This document shows positions 11,240 through 23,482 of a stretch of DNA of 64,000 bases, one piece after another. The stretch's first letter is position 1. Each line of letters starts with the position of its first letter. The notes beneath the pieces are model-generated. The model was not told the DNA's origin. It searched no databases and saw only the letters and a list, made by a program, of their open reading frames with translations. The translations under genes were made by a program, and so were the position numbers. Location: positions 636,635 through 700,634 of the forward strand of contig SCFE01000069.1 of NCBI GenBank assembly GCA_004352715.1, in the 5' to 3' direction. This stretch comes from Hofstenia miamia. Taxonomy: Eukaryota; Xenacoelomorpha; Acoela.

Positions 11240-14007
11240 ATGTAATTATAAACCTTCGATTCTATGTCTAAATATTCAAAGCATGATAAACCTTCAACGA
11301 CGTATGGCTTTGCTTTCCTATGCAACTGTTTTTGATTCATAAGTTTTATGTATAACCGAAACCTGGATTGGAGAAACTTTTTCTTCCAAATTCCCCTTTT
11401 ATTGTTGCTGCACGAAATGATCGTCCCTACAGTTTTACTCAATTGAATAACTGCTTTTGCTACTATAATAGATGCTTACGAATATATCCTACTGATAATA
11501 TGTTTATACATTCCACCATCAAACAGTACTTATCATTCTTCAGCGAATGATATAATATCTGTTTGTGCCACTACATTATTCCAATATGGTTTAAAACATA
11601 AAGAACATATTTTCTTATCTGTGGTGATTTTAATTTACCTTTCATAAATTGGTCACATTTGTTTTCTAATAACAATTTTAATCAATTACTCTTAAACTTT
11701 TTTAATGACTACAATATGAAGCAACTTATTAGTTTTCCAACTCATCAAAGTGGCAACATTTTGGATTTGGTTTTTACAAATTCCACTAATATTTCTGTTG
11801 AAGATTACCTGGCTCCAAACAAAAGCATTTCTAATCATGCTGTAATATCTCTGAGTATGAAACTAGAGTTACAAAATCCCATTTTCTTCAATACTTTACC
11901 TCTTAAGCAAAATGGGTTGTCAATTCAAAAATTTTCATTTTCTCAGGCTAACTCAATTGGACTCTCCTTAGCTCTTTCAATGTCATTATTCGCTTTTTAT
12001 GTGAATAATTCGTCTTATACCTATTATTGGTACGACTCTCTTTTTGAAATTATAGCTACATTTGTTCCTCGGAAAAGACTTAAGTGTCGTATTTTACAAT
12101 CATATACATCTTCACATACTCTTCACATCTATAACAAAACAGAATTTCAGCATCGCAATTATCAAAGAACAAGAAATTTTTCTGATTTTTGCTGCTTAAA
12201 ATCATTGCGCAATGATCTCCTTGAGTCATTTGAATTTGATAGATTAATATTTTTACAAAGCTTTTCAGACATTTCTGACGTTAATTCCTGTTATAAATTA
12301 CTTCGATCTTTAGATCTTCAAACTCTTCCTCGCCCTATCTCTTGGGAGTTTAAATCTGCTACAACAGACTTTGACATTTGCTCACTTTTTAACGAATGTT
12401 TTGCCTCTATTTATTCACCACAGGATGAGATAACTTTTTCATTTGATAATCTTGACTTCAATGATATCAAACTTGATGATGTTATCTCTTTATTAACTAA
12501 CTGTAACTCCAACTGTGGATCTGATAATCTCCCTGGCTCATTTTTAAAGCAATATTCTTCGCAATTATCAGTTCATGTTTTAAATCTCTTTCTATTTATT
12601 ATTGATTCAGTTTATTGCCCTGATTTATGGAAGCGAGCTATCCTCAGATAATTATTTAAATCACGTAATCGGAAAAAAGCAAATAATTACCATCCAATAG
12701 CTTCCCTTCCAAGACTATCACTACTGTTTGAAAAATTACTTTTTGATCAACTTTACAGTTTTGTACGCTACAAACTTAATAATCAACAATTTGGTTTCAT
12801 TAAAGCTCGCTCTACAGTCACCCAACTCCTATTATTTTTAGATGATATATACAAATTATATGAAGATTCTCAATTTTCTTACGTGCTTCACCTTGATTTT
12901 CATAAAGCGTTCGACTCAGTCCCACATGGACTTCTAATACATAAGATGTTTAATTTCGGTATTGGTGGGAAAATTCTTAAAATCCTTGCCGCTTACCTGA
13001 CAAATCAAGTTCAATGTGTTAGCATAAATTCTTGTCGATCCAGTTGTTTACCTGTTACCAGTGTTGTGCCCATGGCTCAGTGTTGGGACCATTATTATTT
13101 CTAATATTTATAAATGACATTCCATCTTATTGTCTTAATTGCAACCCATACTTATTCGCTGATGATTTAAAAATGTTTCCTCCATCTTTACGCTACATTG
13201 AAGATGACTACTTTTCTCTCGTAGTTTGGGCAAAAAATACCAAAATGGTGTTTAATAAGAAAAAATGTGAGTATATCTCTTATCCTATATCTGATTTATC
13301 TATTCAAATTGAAGATTCAATGCTTAAGCCTATTGCATATGTTAAAGATCTTGGTGTGTATTTTAGTCATAATTTATTCTGGACTTTATATGTGTCTGAA
13401 AAAATAAAAAAGTGTAATCATTCTTTTATGTTATTAAAGAGATCAATTCCCTTTAATACTTCATACCACGTAAAACTTACTCTTTACAAATCTTGAATCT
13501 TGACTTACTTCATATCTCAAATTTGGTTTTCATCCTCAGGTGATGTTGATAAATTAGAACGTTTACAGAGTGGATGTACTAAGTGGATTCAAAATATTGG
13601 AAACTAGACTTTTTAACCTCAACTTATTCCCAATTCCTCTACTATTTTAATTCTATAATTTGCTTTATTTAAACAAACTTTTAACAAACCGCTTGGATTA
13701 TTTATCTTTATATTACCCAAACCCGAAAGGATTACGTTGTAAACATTTTTATCTCTTTCAAGTAACACGTGTGAAGAAGTCAAAAACAGCTTACTTCTAT
13801 TTTAACCGCATCACTCGCTTGGCTAACTTTATTCATACGAACACAAATATAAATTTATTTGATGATTACAGCATTGTCAAAAGAAATATTCTAGTTTATT
13901 GCAGGTTACATCTAAACTGCACTTTTAATATTGGTATTAGATGCACACATTATCTTGTTTGCCCATGCAAATCATGCCAATCATCTTTCAGTTCATCAGT
14001 TCATTAA
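11240..14007 (+). pseudogene. LINE ORF2: APE endonuclease and reverse transcriptase
   Basis: Endonuclease pieces are seen at NIQSM..., VLCITETWIGE, CDFNLPFINW, then SFPTHQSGNILDLVFTNS and SISNHAVISLSM (open 11659-12651). After a stop, RT blocks follow: YHPIASLPRLSLLFEKLLF, NNQQFGF, HLDFHKAFDSVPHGLL, GSVLGPLLFLIFINDI, and catalytic FADD at 13155-13166. The C-terminal domain (YFYFNRITRLANFIH, RCTHYLVCPCKSC-like) ends at 14007. It has several frameshifts and stops, so the copy is dead. Confidence 0.85.
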
Positions 14008-14063
14008 ATGATTTGTTGACTGTTTAATATATTTGTAGACCTGTATTAAGGTAATAAATCTAT

Positions 14064-14064
<1 letters not shown>

Positions 14065-14098
<34 letters not shown>

Positions 14099-14120
14099 TA
14101 TTATTATTATAATAATATTA
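14065..14120. repeat. (TAA)n / (TTA)n array
   Basis: About ten TAA units follow the LINE 3' end, then an inverted TTA run. It is both the probable tail of the upstream LINE and the target of the element that follows. Confidence 0.85.
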
Positions 14121-14940
14121 ATGGGCAATGCATGGAGAATACTGGAGGAACACAGAAAAGTGTGATAGAGAAGAGAGCAACAAGTGGTTAAAGAAGGCAG
14201 GACTGAAGAGAGAAACAGAAGCACTAATAATGGCAGCACAGGAGCAAGCAATAAGAACAAACTGGGTGAAGAAGCATATAGACAGAAGAGTAGAAGTAAG
14301 TGATAAGTGTAGGCTGTGTAAGAAAGAGGCGGAGACAGTAGATCATCTGATAGCAGGGTGTGAGAAGTTGGCACAGAATGAGTATAAGTTCAGGCACGAC
14401 AAGGTGGGAAGAATGGTACACTGGAGTTTAAGCAGGCAGCATGGGTTAGAAGCAGGAGACAAGTGGTATGAGCACAAGCCACAGGGCGTCATAGAAAATG
14501 AGAAGGTTAAGATACTGTGGGATTTCAACATACAGACGAGCAAAGTGATAGAAGCACGGAGGCCAGACATAGTAGTGGTAGACAAAGAGAAAAGATTAGG
14601 AACAGTGATAGACATAGCAGTACCAAAGGACAGAAATGTAGAAAGCAAAGAGAAAGAGAAGATAGACAAGTACAGAGAGTTAGCAGAGGAAATAGAAAGG
14701 CTGTGGAAGTTAAAGAAAGTTGAAGTAGTCCCGGTAGTAGTAGGCGCACTAGGAGCAGTAAGTAAGAAGCATACGAGATACTTGGAGGAGTTGGGAGTAC
14801 CAAAGTGGGGAGGAGCGGTAGCACAGAAGGCAGCATTGTTAGGAACAGCTAGAGTCCTGAGGAAAGCTCTCAGACTCCCTGAGAACTGGTGAGTTCCCCG
14901 AGCTGAGAGGGATACCAGCATGAAGCTGTGAGACGCAAGG
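14121..14940 (+). mobile_element. 5'-truncated R2/R4-type LINE (Dong-like) in a TAA repeat
   Basis: An 820-bp fragment with an intact C-terminal ORF and a short 3' UTR, flanked on both sides by TAA arrays (14065-14120 and 14940-14963). Dong, a member of the R4 group of LINEs with restriction-like endonuclease, is known for inserting into TAA repeats. The position and the endonuclease type agree. Base composition (G/A-rich sense strand) differs sharply from the AT-rich surroundings. Confidence 0.8.
14128..14892 (+). CDS. Restriction-like endonuclease C-terminal part of R2/R4-type retrotransposon
   Basis: A 254-codon open frame without lesions. The start ATG is simply the first M; the true protein extended upstream and was lost by 5' truncation. 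Residues 1-50 (MHGEYWR..., RETEALIMAAQEQAIRTNW) match the region after the RT. Then comes a zinc knuckle CRLCKKEAETVDHLIAGC (C-x2-C-x8-H-x4-C) at about 59-76. The PD-(D/E)xK nuclease core follows: RRPDIVVVDKEKRLG then TVIDIAVP at about 144-166, with lysines and an E-rich helix after. The C-terminus has VVVGALGAVSKK. This domain cleaves the target DNA; without RT the copy is not autonomous. The intact frame suggests a recent insertion. Confidence 0.85.
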   Translation: MHGEYWRNTEKCDREESNKWLKKAGLKRETEALIMAAQEQAIRTNWVKKHIDRRVEVSDKCRLCKKEAETVDHLIAGCEKLAQNEYKFRHDKVGRMVHWSLSRQHGLEAGDKWYEHKPQGVIENEKVKILWDFNIQTSKVIEARRPDIVVVDKEKRLGTVIDIAVPKDRNVESKEKEKIDKYRELAEEIERLWKLKKVEVVPVVVGALGAVSKKHTRYLEELGVPKWGGAVAQKAALLGTARVLRKALRLPENW

Positions 14941-14963
14941 ATAATAATAATAATAATAATAAT
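14940..14963. repeat. (ATA)n array, 3' flank of the Dong-like element
   Basis: Seven to eight ATA/TAA units directly follow the 3' UTR of the element. The stretch 14964-15404 has no gene that I can see. Confidence 0.85.
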
Positions 14964-15407
14964 TGATAAATATAAACATTATCCATATTGAAGTTAAGGT
15001 TTACAATACAGAAAATTGCTTTAAAATGTGATTTAACGTTGATATAGTAAGCTATCTGTACTGTAATATAAGCATCATTTCTGTTTGCCAACAAGATTGA
15101 AACAATCAAGTTATAAACAAAACTTCTATTCTGTGACAAATATTTGAAATTCAAACTAACATGCATGGCATCATATGTTTCTCAACAGATCTATAAAATG
15201 CATTTCAGAACCTTAATAATCATTGAATTTCTACAGAAGTTTATTAACATTTTTAATAGTGATAGTCACCTGAAAAATGAAGAGCGATCAATTTCTCACA
15301 ATTAAGTAGAAATTCATACTAATTGTTGTGTGCAACCTTTTACTCTATGCTTGTTTTATTGCTTTTCCACTAAACTGATTACAACGTGGTACAAAAATAT
15401 AAAGTAA

Positions 15408-16104
15408 GGTCCTGTTCCCATTTTTTGCCCCGCTTTGAGTGGCAGCGGGGCGACTCACCTCTAATGGGAAAACGGTCGCCCCGCTACCACTTAACTCTGT
15501 TCTTTAAAGAGGGGCGAAAGCTATACCGCTGCCAAAATTTAAAAGGGAACACAGAACTGAGTTGAATTATAGCGGGGCGAACGCGTTCACATTCGAATTT
15601 TAATACCGAAGTGAAATTCTCATTAATAACTTGTGAAATGCCTTAAAAATTTTAGTGTTCGTTTTATTAAGGCAGTAATTTATTATTAATAGAAAATGAA
15701 AATTAATATTTAACATGTGTTTTAATCTCCCCAATTACAGAAAAGTACAAACAAATATATTTGAGACTTGCCACAAAGATAATGATGAGATTAATTCGCT
15801 GAGATTATTAATCCATCTAATTAGGAAAAATGTATTGAAATTAACTTTAAATTTAATTGCTGGTAATTGCGCACACTTGCATTAACATAGTATGACTGCA
15901 ATTGCAATCGAAGAATGTTCTCCAGCGACATCTAATTTTTTTTTGAAATGAGGATTATATAGACCATATAATATTTCTTCCCGAGGAATTTAATTATCAT
16001 CATATAATTTAGCAATGATTTCATTGTGGCTAGGTTGTCAATAGGGGCGAGAAATTAAATGGGAACGCAGATTTCTTCAAGACTCAACTCTAAAAAACAG
16101 GGCC
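15408..16104. mobile_element. PIF/Harbinger-like MITE, 697 bp
   Basis: The left end is GGTCCTGTTCCCATTTT and the right end, inverted, is GGCCCTGTTTTTTAG. The target duplication is TAA (15405-15407 and 16105-16107). GG(G/C)-type ends with a 3-bp TWA duplication are the hallmark of PIF/Harbinger elements. Inside, GC-rich GCCCCGC/GCGGGGC repeats near 15427-15490 form inverted repeats. No ORF is present, so it is non-autonomous. 16105-17941 shows no supported gene. Confidence 0.65.
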
Positions 16105-17941
16105 TAAGTTAAGATTATAAAACGTATATGTCGTATTTAAAATTTCTTTCAATATTCTTAACCTAAAACGGCATGACATTATTTTAAATGGACAAACAGT
16201 TTTTTGGCACCTTCTAAAAATTTTCTCGAAACCTACTATGAAGCATGAAAATCGTGAACATATTGTGGTTGAAGTAGTTGAAAATATTAACCATATTTAT
16301 TTGAAGTGGTGTGAGGCAGGATTTTTTGTCAGGGGCGAAGCCATACAATTTTTTTATTCTTTTGCAGAAAATTTTTTTGAATTAACCTAGCAAAATCTAT
16401 TTAGAAAACCTTACGGGGGACATTCAATCATGTCCCCCTCTTGCCAACTCTGCTGTTTACTTGAAAATTCAGAATTTTTGAAAAATGATGTAAATTCTTT
16501 CCATAACAAGCATTCATATAATTATTAGGTATCTAACTTTAACTGTTTATTTATACGTGCATAGATCTGCCAAAGGAAAGGCATTGTGGCATGCCGTACA
16601 CAAAGTCAAAGGCCACTGCACCGAATGCATTTAATTTTTTTCTGAAAAAATATTTAAAAAATTATTTATAATATATGATATAACAATTTTTTTTTCATTG
16701 ATATCAATAAATACTACTTTTTAAGTAAATGTATGACATCAAAATTTTACTTTCACAAATCTTGATTGATCAAAGATTCAGTTTGAAATCTTTCAAAATT
16801 TGCAAAATTCAGGTCGGATGCGGTAAAAATTTCATGTCTAATGATTATGCTTAACTTAATGTGTCTATCAAACACCGTGAATGCGGTCAATTATCTAATC
16901 CATCACTTTGCGTCGATTAACAACGGAAATTGTAATCGTTTAGCTTAAATAGTTTTTTCAAAAACAAGACTTAATGGTGCACTAAGTTATTGAAAAAACA
17001 AGGGTTAGATTTTGGATATAGATTTTGCATCCACCTACTTCAATAATGAATGCACGATATGCACCTGTTAGATTTATGTACTTTAACGGTAAAATTAAAA
17101 ATGGCATAGCAGAGCTTTTTTCTTTGTCCTGCATTGAATAATGTGTTATTCGTGATAAATCTAATTGTTTGCGTAACGTTGTTTCGATCACTTTAGTTGT
17201 GAGTTAATTTTGTTACAAAGCAACATCAATGATAAAAATTGAATGCAGAAATACATATTTTGTCAATAAAAGAAAGAATAAACAGCCGTTTTCCAAAAAT
17301 GCCTTAACAGGCAAAATGCTTAGCATTCCTGCATTCAAAACTTTCTTCACTTGAAGTGCATTTTATTGTTAAAACAATTACATTTTAAATCAATTATTAT
17401 TAAATTAAATTAAAGATTTGTTGAGCTCACTATTTTCTTTCTAGCATATATCAGGATAAACTTAAGTACTATTTTGTGTATGTTTCAACATTTTGAAATA
17501 TGACCTATATGTGAACTTTTGACCTTTGTCTTACATGCCCAGAAGTAAACGAAAAATGTCTACTTCAATACCTTAGTTAATTAATTTACGAACACGAGCA
17601 AGTTCATTTCACTTTCGGTTTTGTATTTTAGAATGTTCAAAGATTTAGACATTCGCTAATAAATAATGATAAGGAAACTACAAATTAGTAGGAACCAATG
17701 TTCGAAAACTATAATGCTTAGCTATCTGCAAAAAATTCACTTTCAAAAGTCGATGAGCAAAATGAAATAATGTGGTTCACTACAGGCTTAAATGCATATT
17801 TAGAGATTTTTAAGTTAAAATACTTTACGCACACTGTTGAATTTGTTACATACAATGTTTAGGCATTTCATTAAGTTGTTTGGATTAGAATAGATTTTAT
17901 GATGTTTAGAAATTATAAAAAATTTGCAATTGTAAAAACTC

Positions 17942-18559
17942 AAATATCTTTGTTACTCTGAAACACAAAAGCATTTTTCGAAACTTTCCTTAACCAGTTT
18001 CAATTTAATCCTACTTTTAAAAAAGCAGCTAATAATGACACCTGACCATAGTCTTCTTATCAGCAGAATATGAACAAAAAGAGCTTTTTCGAAGAAATGG
18101 CAGATGATGACGGTGGCTGCGAAGAATTTTCCAATAACAAAGTCTGTTCAGTGTAAGCAAATTGTAGTTGTATGCTTTTGGAGCCATAGATTGATCAAAT
18201 AATTCTAAGCTTTCAAGAAAAAATCAAAGACAATTGCTTTTTTGTTTTTNAAATATCTTTGTTACTCTGAAACACAAAAGCATTTTTCGAAACTTTCCTT
18301 AACCAGTTTCAATTTAATCCTAATTTTAAAAAAGCAGCTAATAATGACACCTGACCATAGTCTTCTTATCAGCAGAATATGAACAAAAAGAGCTTTTTCG
18401 AAGAAATGGCAGATGATGACGGTGGCTGCGAAGAATTTTCCAATAACAAAGTCTGTTCAGTGTAAGCAAATTGTAGTTGTATGCTTTTGGAGCCATAGAT
18501 TGATCAAATAATTCTAAGCTTTCAAGAAAAAATCAAAGACAATTGCTTTTTTGTTTTTT
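17942..18559. repeat. Direct duplication of about 308 bp around a single N
   Basis: 17942-18249 is repeated at 18251-18559 with one N (18250) between. Only about one base differs. This is probably an assembly join of overlapping contig ends. From 18560 to 19938 I see no gene. Confidence 0.9.
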
Positions 18560-19938
18560 AAATGAAGGAAATTTAGAATATGATGAAGGACACCGATTAG
18601 TGCCTTTTTGGTGAAGCGCAAAATGTCATAAATAATGCTGTCACTGATCAAGTATTTGAATGTATCGCTATAATTGGAAATAACAACGCTTGCCCTATAT
18701 TTCCTTCAACTGAAGGAATAATATTTCGCAAAGGGATCTGATTAGTTGACATTGGCACATTTCTATTCTGATCGCGACCATCAGGAGCAAGAATTGTAGA
18801 TTCCACATCACATCTTTTTTTACAAAATCAGTATTGTCATCTTCACTCAATTCAATTTCTGGTATGTAACCTTATTAAAAAAATAGTTGATGGTGATGAT
18901 TTCTTGAACTTTCTTCACTTTCACCTGCAATGCTTACTGTTAGTGTTTTGCGGTTGGGGACAATATTGTGTGTCCGTGCCCGTAAATATAGACGAGTGAT
19001 CTATATTGTGTTTGATTTCTAACAAAAACTTAAAGTACGGACCAGAATGTCAAAAAAGACATTAGACTAAAATTTGCTGGTATCTTATATTTGTAATGAA
19101 ATGTAAATAGGCCTACATCAAAGGGGAAACTTCAATAGAAACTTGTGCAAAACACAAATGTTCAGATAGGTTTTTGGGAAAATGGTACGAGCGGCACTAA
19201 TAAATAATGAATTTATATCGATTCCCTTTGTATTAGGATATGCATGAGCAAGGTTGATTTGATTTGACCTAGCTCAATAGTTTAATTCAATTAGATAATT
19301 TCTACTCATTAATAAAAGCAATTCAAATTTTATATTTAAAATCGTTAATTTGTGATCATATTCAAGATGTCACGAAATCTCAGAGTTGGACAAACCATTG
19401 TGCTTCTCTAGTAGCAGAATTACCTTACATAGGGTGAATTTGACCCTGGTTATACATATAAGGGTTAAAATTCAAAATGTCGTACATTCAATAAATCTTC
19501 AATGCCACTCTTAATGAATGTTTCTTCAATTTTAATTTGACTAATAAATCAGAGTTAAGCATTAGAAATTCAAACCATTAATATATTTCGATAGATTTGT
19601 GAAGTCTGATATCAATTTGTTGGATTTATTTTCCATTTGCTGGCTAATGTAATTTATATTTGAATCCAATTTTAACAACTGGGTCGATATTAAAATTCCG
19701 ACAATAATTCAGAGGAAATTTTATTAAGCTAATGGGATCCCAAATGTAAAACAAGACCTTTTATTTAATAAGTCAAATAATTATATTCATTAATTTCTTA
19801 TTAGTCGTTCGTCACTAAGTCTACAAGTATTTAGTTGGTGTGAAACCAAAATATGCAAAAGTTGAATAAGATTTGACAGCAGAATATTTCAAGAGAAGAT
19901 AAGTGCTTAAATCTCTAATTGACTTTAAGTTGGGTTGA

Positions 19939-20964
19939 TATATATATATATATATATATATATANNNNNNNNNNNNNNNNNNNNNNNNNNNNNNNNNNNN
20001 NNNNNNNNNNNNNNNNNNNNNNNNNNNNNNNNNNNNNNNNNNNNNNNNNNNNNNNNNNNNNNNNNNNNNNNNNNNNNNNNNNNNNNNNNNNNNNNNNNNN
20101 NNNNNNNNNNNNNNNNNNNNNNNNNNNNNNNNNNNNNNNNNNNNNNNNNNNNNNNNNNNNNNNNNNNNNNNNNNNNNNNNNNNNNNNNNNNNNNNNNNNN
20201 NNNNNNNNNNNNNNNNNNNNNNNNNNNNNNNNNNNNNNNNNNNNNNNNNNNNNNNNNNNNNNNNNNNNNNNNNNNNNNNNNNNNNNNNNNNNNNNNNNNN
20301 NNNNNNNNNNNNNNNNNNNNNNNNNNNNNNNNNNNNNNNNNNNNNNNNNNNNNNNNNNNNNNNNNNNNNNNNNNNNNNNNNNNNNNNNNNNNNNNNNNNN
20401 NNNNNNNNNNNNNNNNNNNNNNNNNNNNNNNNNNNNNNNNNNNNNNNNNNNNNNNNNNNNNNNNNNNNNNNNNNNNNNNNNNNNNNNNNNNNNNNNNNNN
20501 NNNNNNNNNNNNNNNNNNNNNNNNNNNNNNNNNNNNNNNNNNNNNNNNNNNNNNNNNNNNNNNNNNNNNNNNNNNNNNNNNNNNNNNNNNNNNNNNNNNN
20601 NNNNNNNNNNNNNNNNNNNNNNNNNNNNNNNNNNNNNNNNNNNNNNNNNNNNNNNNNNNNNNNNNNNNNNNNNNNNNNNNNNNNNNNNNNNNNNNNNNNN
20701 NNNNNNNNNNNNNNNNNNNNNNNNNNNNNNNNNNNNNNNNNNNNNNNNNNNNNNNNNNNNNNNNNNNNNNNNNNNNNNNNNNNNNNNNNNNNNNNNNNNN
20801 NNNNNNNNNNNNNNNNNNNNNNNNNNNNNNNNNNNNNNNNNNNNNNNNNNNNNNNNNNNNNNNNNNNNNNNNNNNNNNNNNNNNNNNNNNNNNNNNNNNN
20901 NNNNNNNNNNNNNNNNNNNNNNNNNNNNNNNNNNNNNNNNNNNNNNNNNNNNNNNNNNNNNNNN
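19939..20964. other. (TA)n run and 1000-base assembly gap
   Basis: A TA microsatellite (19939-19964) runs straight into 1000 Ns (19965-20964). Confidence 0.95.
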
Positions 20965-23364
20965 TATCAATTCAGCGAAAATGGCAGACGAATCCTCATC
21001 ATTTTTGGTTTGTTTTTAGTGTTTTAACTACAATTTGCAATAGGAAATGCACAATATTAAACGGCGATATACCAGAATAGGTAACTCCGAATTTTTAAAA
21101 TATGATGACGTCCTCAGACGTAGTTTTTTATGTTGAATCTAAATCTAAAAAAATAGCAGATCTATCAAACCCTTGCGATTTCATTCAAATATTGGATGGT
21201 TCTCGAGATTTGTTAAACACTATTCTTACTATTCTTAAATAATTTGAAATTTTAAGAAGTATAATATAATTAAGTTTATGAATAAATTTATCATTGAAAA
21301 ATGATCAGGTAATCTCGAAAATAATCTTAAGAAATAGCTTCCAGGATGAAAATCTTTACGCGGGTATAGTTTATAGCAGTTGACTCATTCAAACAAATTT
21401 TCTAGGTCAGTTTCTAACGAAGAATAATTGGACGCCCTCGAAATTTTGAAAATATTTATTATAAGCAATAGGGTTCTTGATTTTTTATCTATAATTGTAA
21501 TTAAGCTGTCTGATAACTGTTTTCTATAACTTTAGGATATCGTACGTAATACTTTAGTAATTTAAATTCTATTCCTTTTATTTCAATAAATGTTATATAC
21601 GCAGCAAGTTCATCGCGTTCTTCTTGAAACATTTGGTCAGGTTTGTTGATTAATGAAACTATTCCATTATCAACTCACTCAATTCCAGTTCTTGTTAAAT
21701 TCTCTTCATCAATTGCATATTATATGAAGCATCATTTTAATTTTCTTTTAATCTTAATAGCTCTACATTCACTAAAACCCAAGTTGAAATTTATTGTTAC
21801 ATTAAAATTGCTTTATTTTGTAATTATTTTTAGTATATATGCACAATAGAGTGAATGGGCCAAAGACATAATGGAATTTGACAATTTTATTACCATATTT
21901 TCATTCTATATACATAGAGGTGGCGAGTTTAAAGTGTGAAAGAAATTTCCGAGTGATTGTTACACATTTTTAAACAAGTACTAGTTAATTATTAAATGTT
22001 ATCACTACTGAAAATTTTTTCATTTAGTATGTCTTCTCTCTTGTTCACAAATGTATTTTTCTTAAAATTTTGCAATTTGCACTTCCCCAGCCACAATAAA
22101 TTATTTAAATATATTGTAATCTGCTATAAATGTCAATTATATAGAAAACACTCTTGGATTTCATCGTTTCATGTGGCATTGTAAATTTGCAAAAGAATAA
22201 TAGATGCAGTGTTTATGTTTTCATGATGTATAATTAAGAGAATGATGAAAGAAGAAATATCATTGGTTTTTCGCCTCAATTGAGGAAATATCTTCGTCTT
22301 TCATGCATTAGCAGTAGTATTAGCGCAATTGGGAAGCTCAGTTGAGCATGCTTTGATTTCATTAGATTTCTTATAAAATCGACTCAAGTATTTACATCTT
22401 GCCCCAATTGAGCTCTGAAGTACTACAGTTCAGTAATAATTTGTAAACACCTTAAGTAAACAAGCGAGGATTCTGAATTTTTGTAGAAAGCTTCTGCTTC
22501 GAAGTGAAATTGACCTTGTATGCGGGGTTTCATGCTTATATTTCAAATGCATTCAAACTTCGAACACAGTCGCTCATGTTCCTTTGCCCAACTACATTAT
22601 CGAGATTCAGTGAGTTCTGAACAAAATTTGTGTTGCAATGAACAAATATAAATGAAAAATTTATATTTTCATACTTGGAGTTGCATTTATACAAAATCAC
22701 TTTTCATTGCATAATTAACAATGTGTCACATTTACATATCGAGTTGCATTCTATAGACATCATAGATAGGTTTATAATCAATATTGACCGTAAGTGATGG
22801 TTTTTTCCTGACGGTTTTTACTGCTTTATTCTGTTAAAGATTCGGACTTATTAAAAGACCATGCGAACCCTGAGTTTTGGAGCCCTGCCCTAGAGTGGGA
22901 TGTTCTAATTAACCACGAGAACAATTTAAATTTGAGGCCCTCAAATTATTCAGCAAAATGGAGAAATTAAAATTTAAAAAAGTGGTGTTTTATCCCATTC
23001 AATTCACTAATGCAGATATGCCTTATTGATCTGATGACACAAAAAGAAATTGAATTTGTTACGGTGGTATGTAATCCATTTAAGGGAAAATATATAAGAA
23101 GAATTCTACTGGATTTTGGAAATTTTAGTGGTAGCATTTGTAAAATATTCGAGGTGAATATTTAGGATCTAATTTGGTCAAGTTTAGTCTGCTGAAAGAA
23201 GTAGAGAATTAACGTTTTTAACGAATATCTGAGTAACTGAATTTAATATTCACAATTTATAATTTCTGAAGAATTGCAGATTTGAATCATACAAATATTT
23301 TTTAGGATAAAGTCTAATTATTAAAAAAACACAATTTGAAAAATTCAAACCGATCATTGGATTT
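20965..23364 (+). repeat. Arm 1 of a 2.4-kb inverted repeat
   Basis: This segment is the reverse complement, with substitutions and indels, of 36903-39266. Shared landmarks are aaaatggcagacgaatcctc near its start and agagtgggatgttctaatta near 22895. Both outer limits coincide with N positions, so the true ends of the repeat are unknown. No ORF of size is present; a short ATGGCAGACGAATCC start followed by a GT is conserved in both arms. It could be a non-autonomous transposon or a segmental duplication. Confidence 0.85.
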
Positions 23365-23482
23365 GAATAGATTTTGTCTGAAATTTACATATTAGTATAG
23401 AGCGCTAAAATTCATTTTTTTAGTTTTCGTTAAAATAGGGGCAATTTTCAGTTTTTTATATATGTTATTGGTATCTTTTGTT

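Larger units (their letters stand above)
10305..14098 (+). mobile_element. Second PHD-type LINE, nearly full length, with (TAA)n tail
   Basis: Plus-strand LINE: PHD-like ORF1 start at 10320, endonuclease, RT and a short 3' UTR ending ggtaataaatctatt and then a (TAA)n run. It is in the same broad group as the neighbouring minus-strand LINE but clearly a different, more AT-rich family. Multiple stops and frameshifts make it inactive. Its 5' end lies only about 30 bp from the 5' end of the other LINE (head to head). Confidence 0.82.

Noticed and set aside
14060-14921. Minus-strand frames opposite the R2/R4-type endonuclease
   Set aside because: Antisense shadows with Leu/Ser/Thr-rich low-complexity translation caused by the purine-rich sense strand.
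15408-15560. CpG island promoter or tRNA-like structure
   Set aside because: The GC-rich blocks are explained as subterminal repeats of a MITE with TAA duplication; no A and B box promoter or cloverleaf.
19915-21080. Long open frames on both strands across 19.9-21.1, 23.4-24.7, 33.8-34.4, 45.4-45.8, 47.0-47.4 and 62.1-63.6 kb
   Set aside because: They are open only because they run through N gaps; apart from the real edges noted (Tc1/mariner fragment, ORF3 homologue) nothing in them is sequence.
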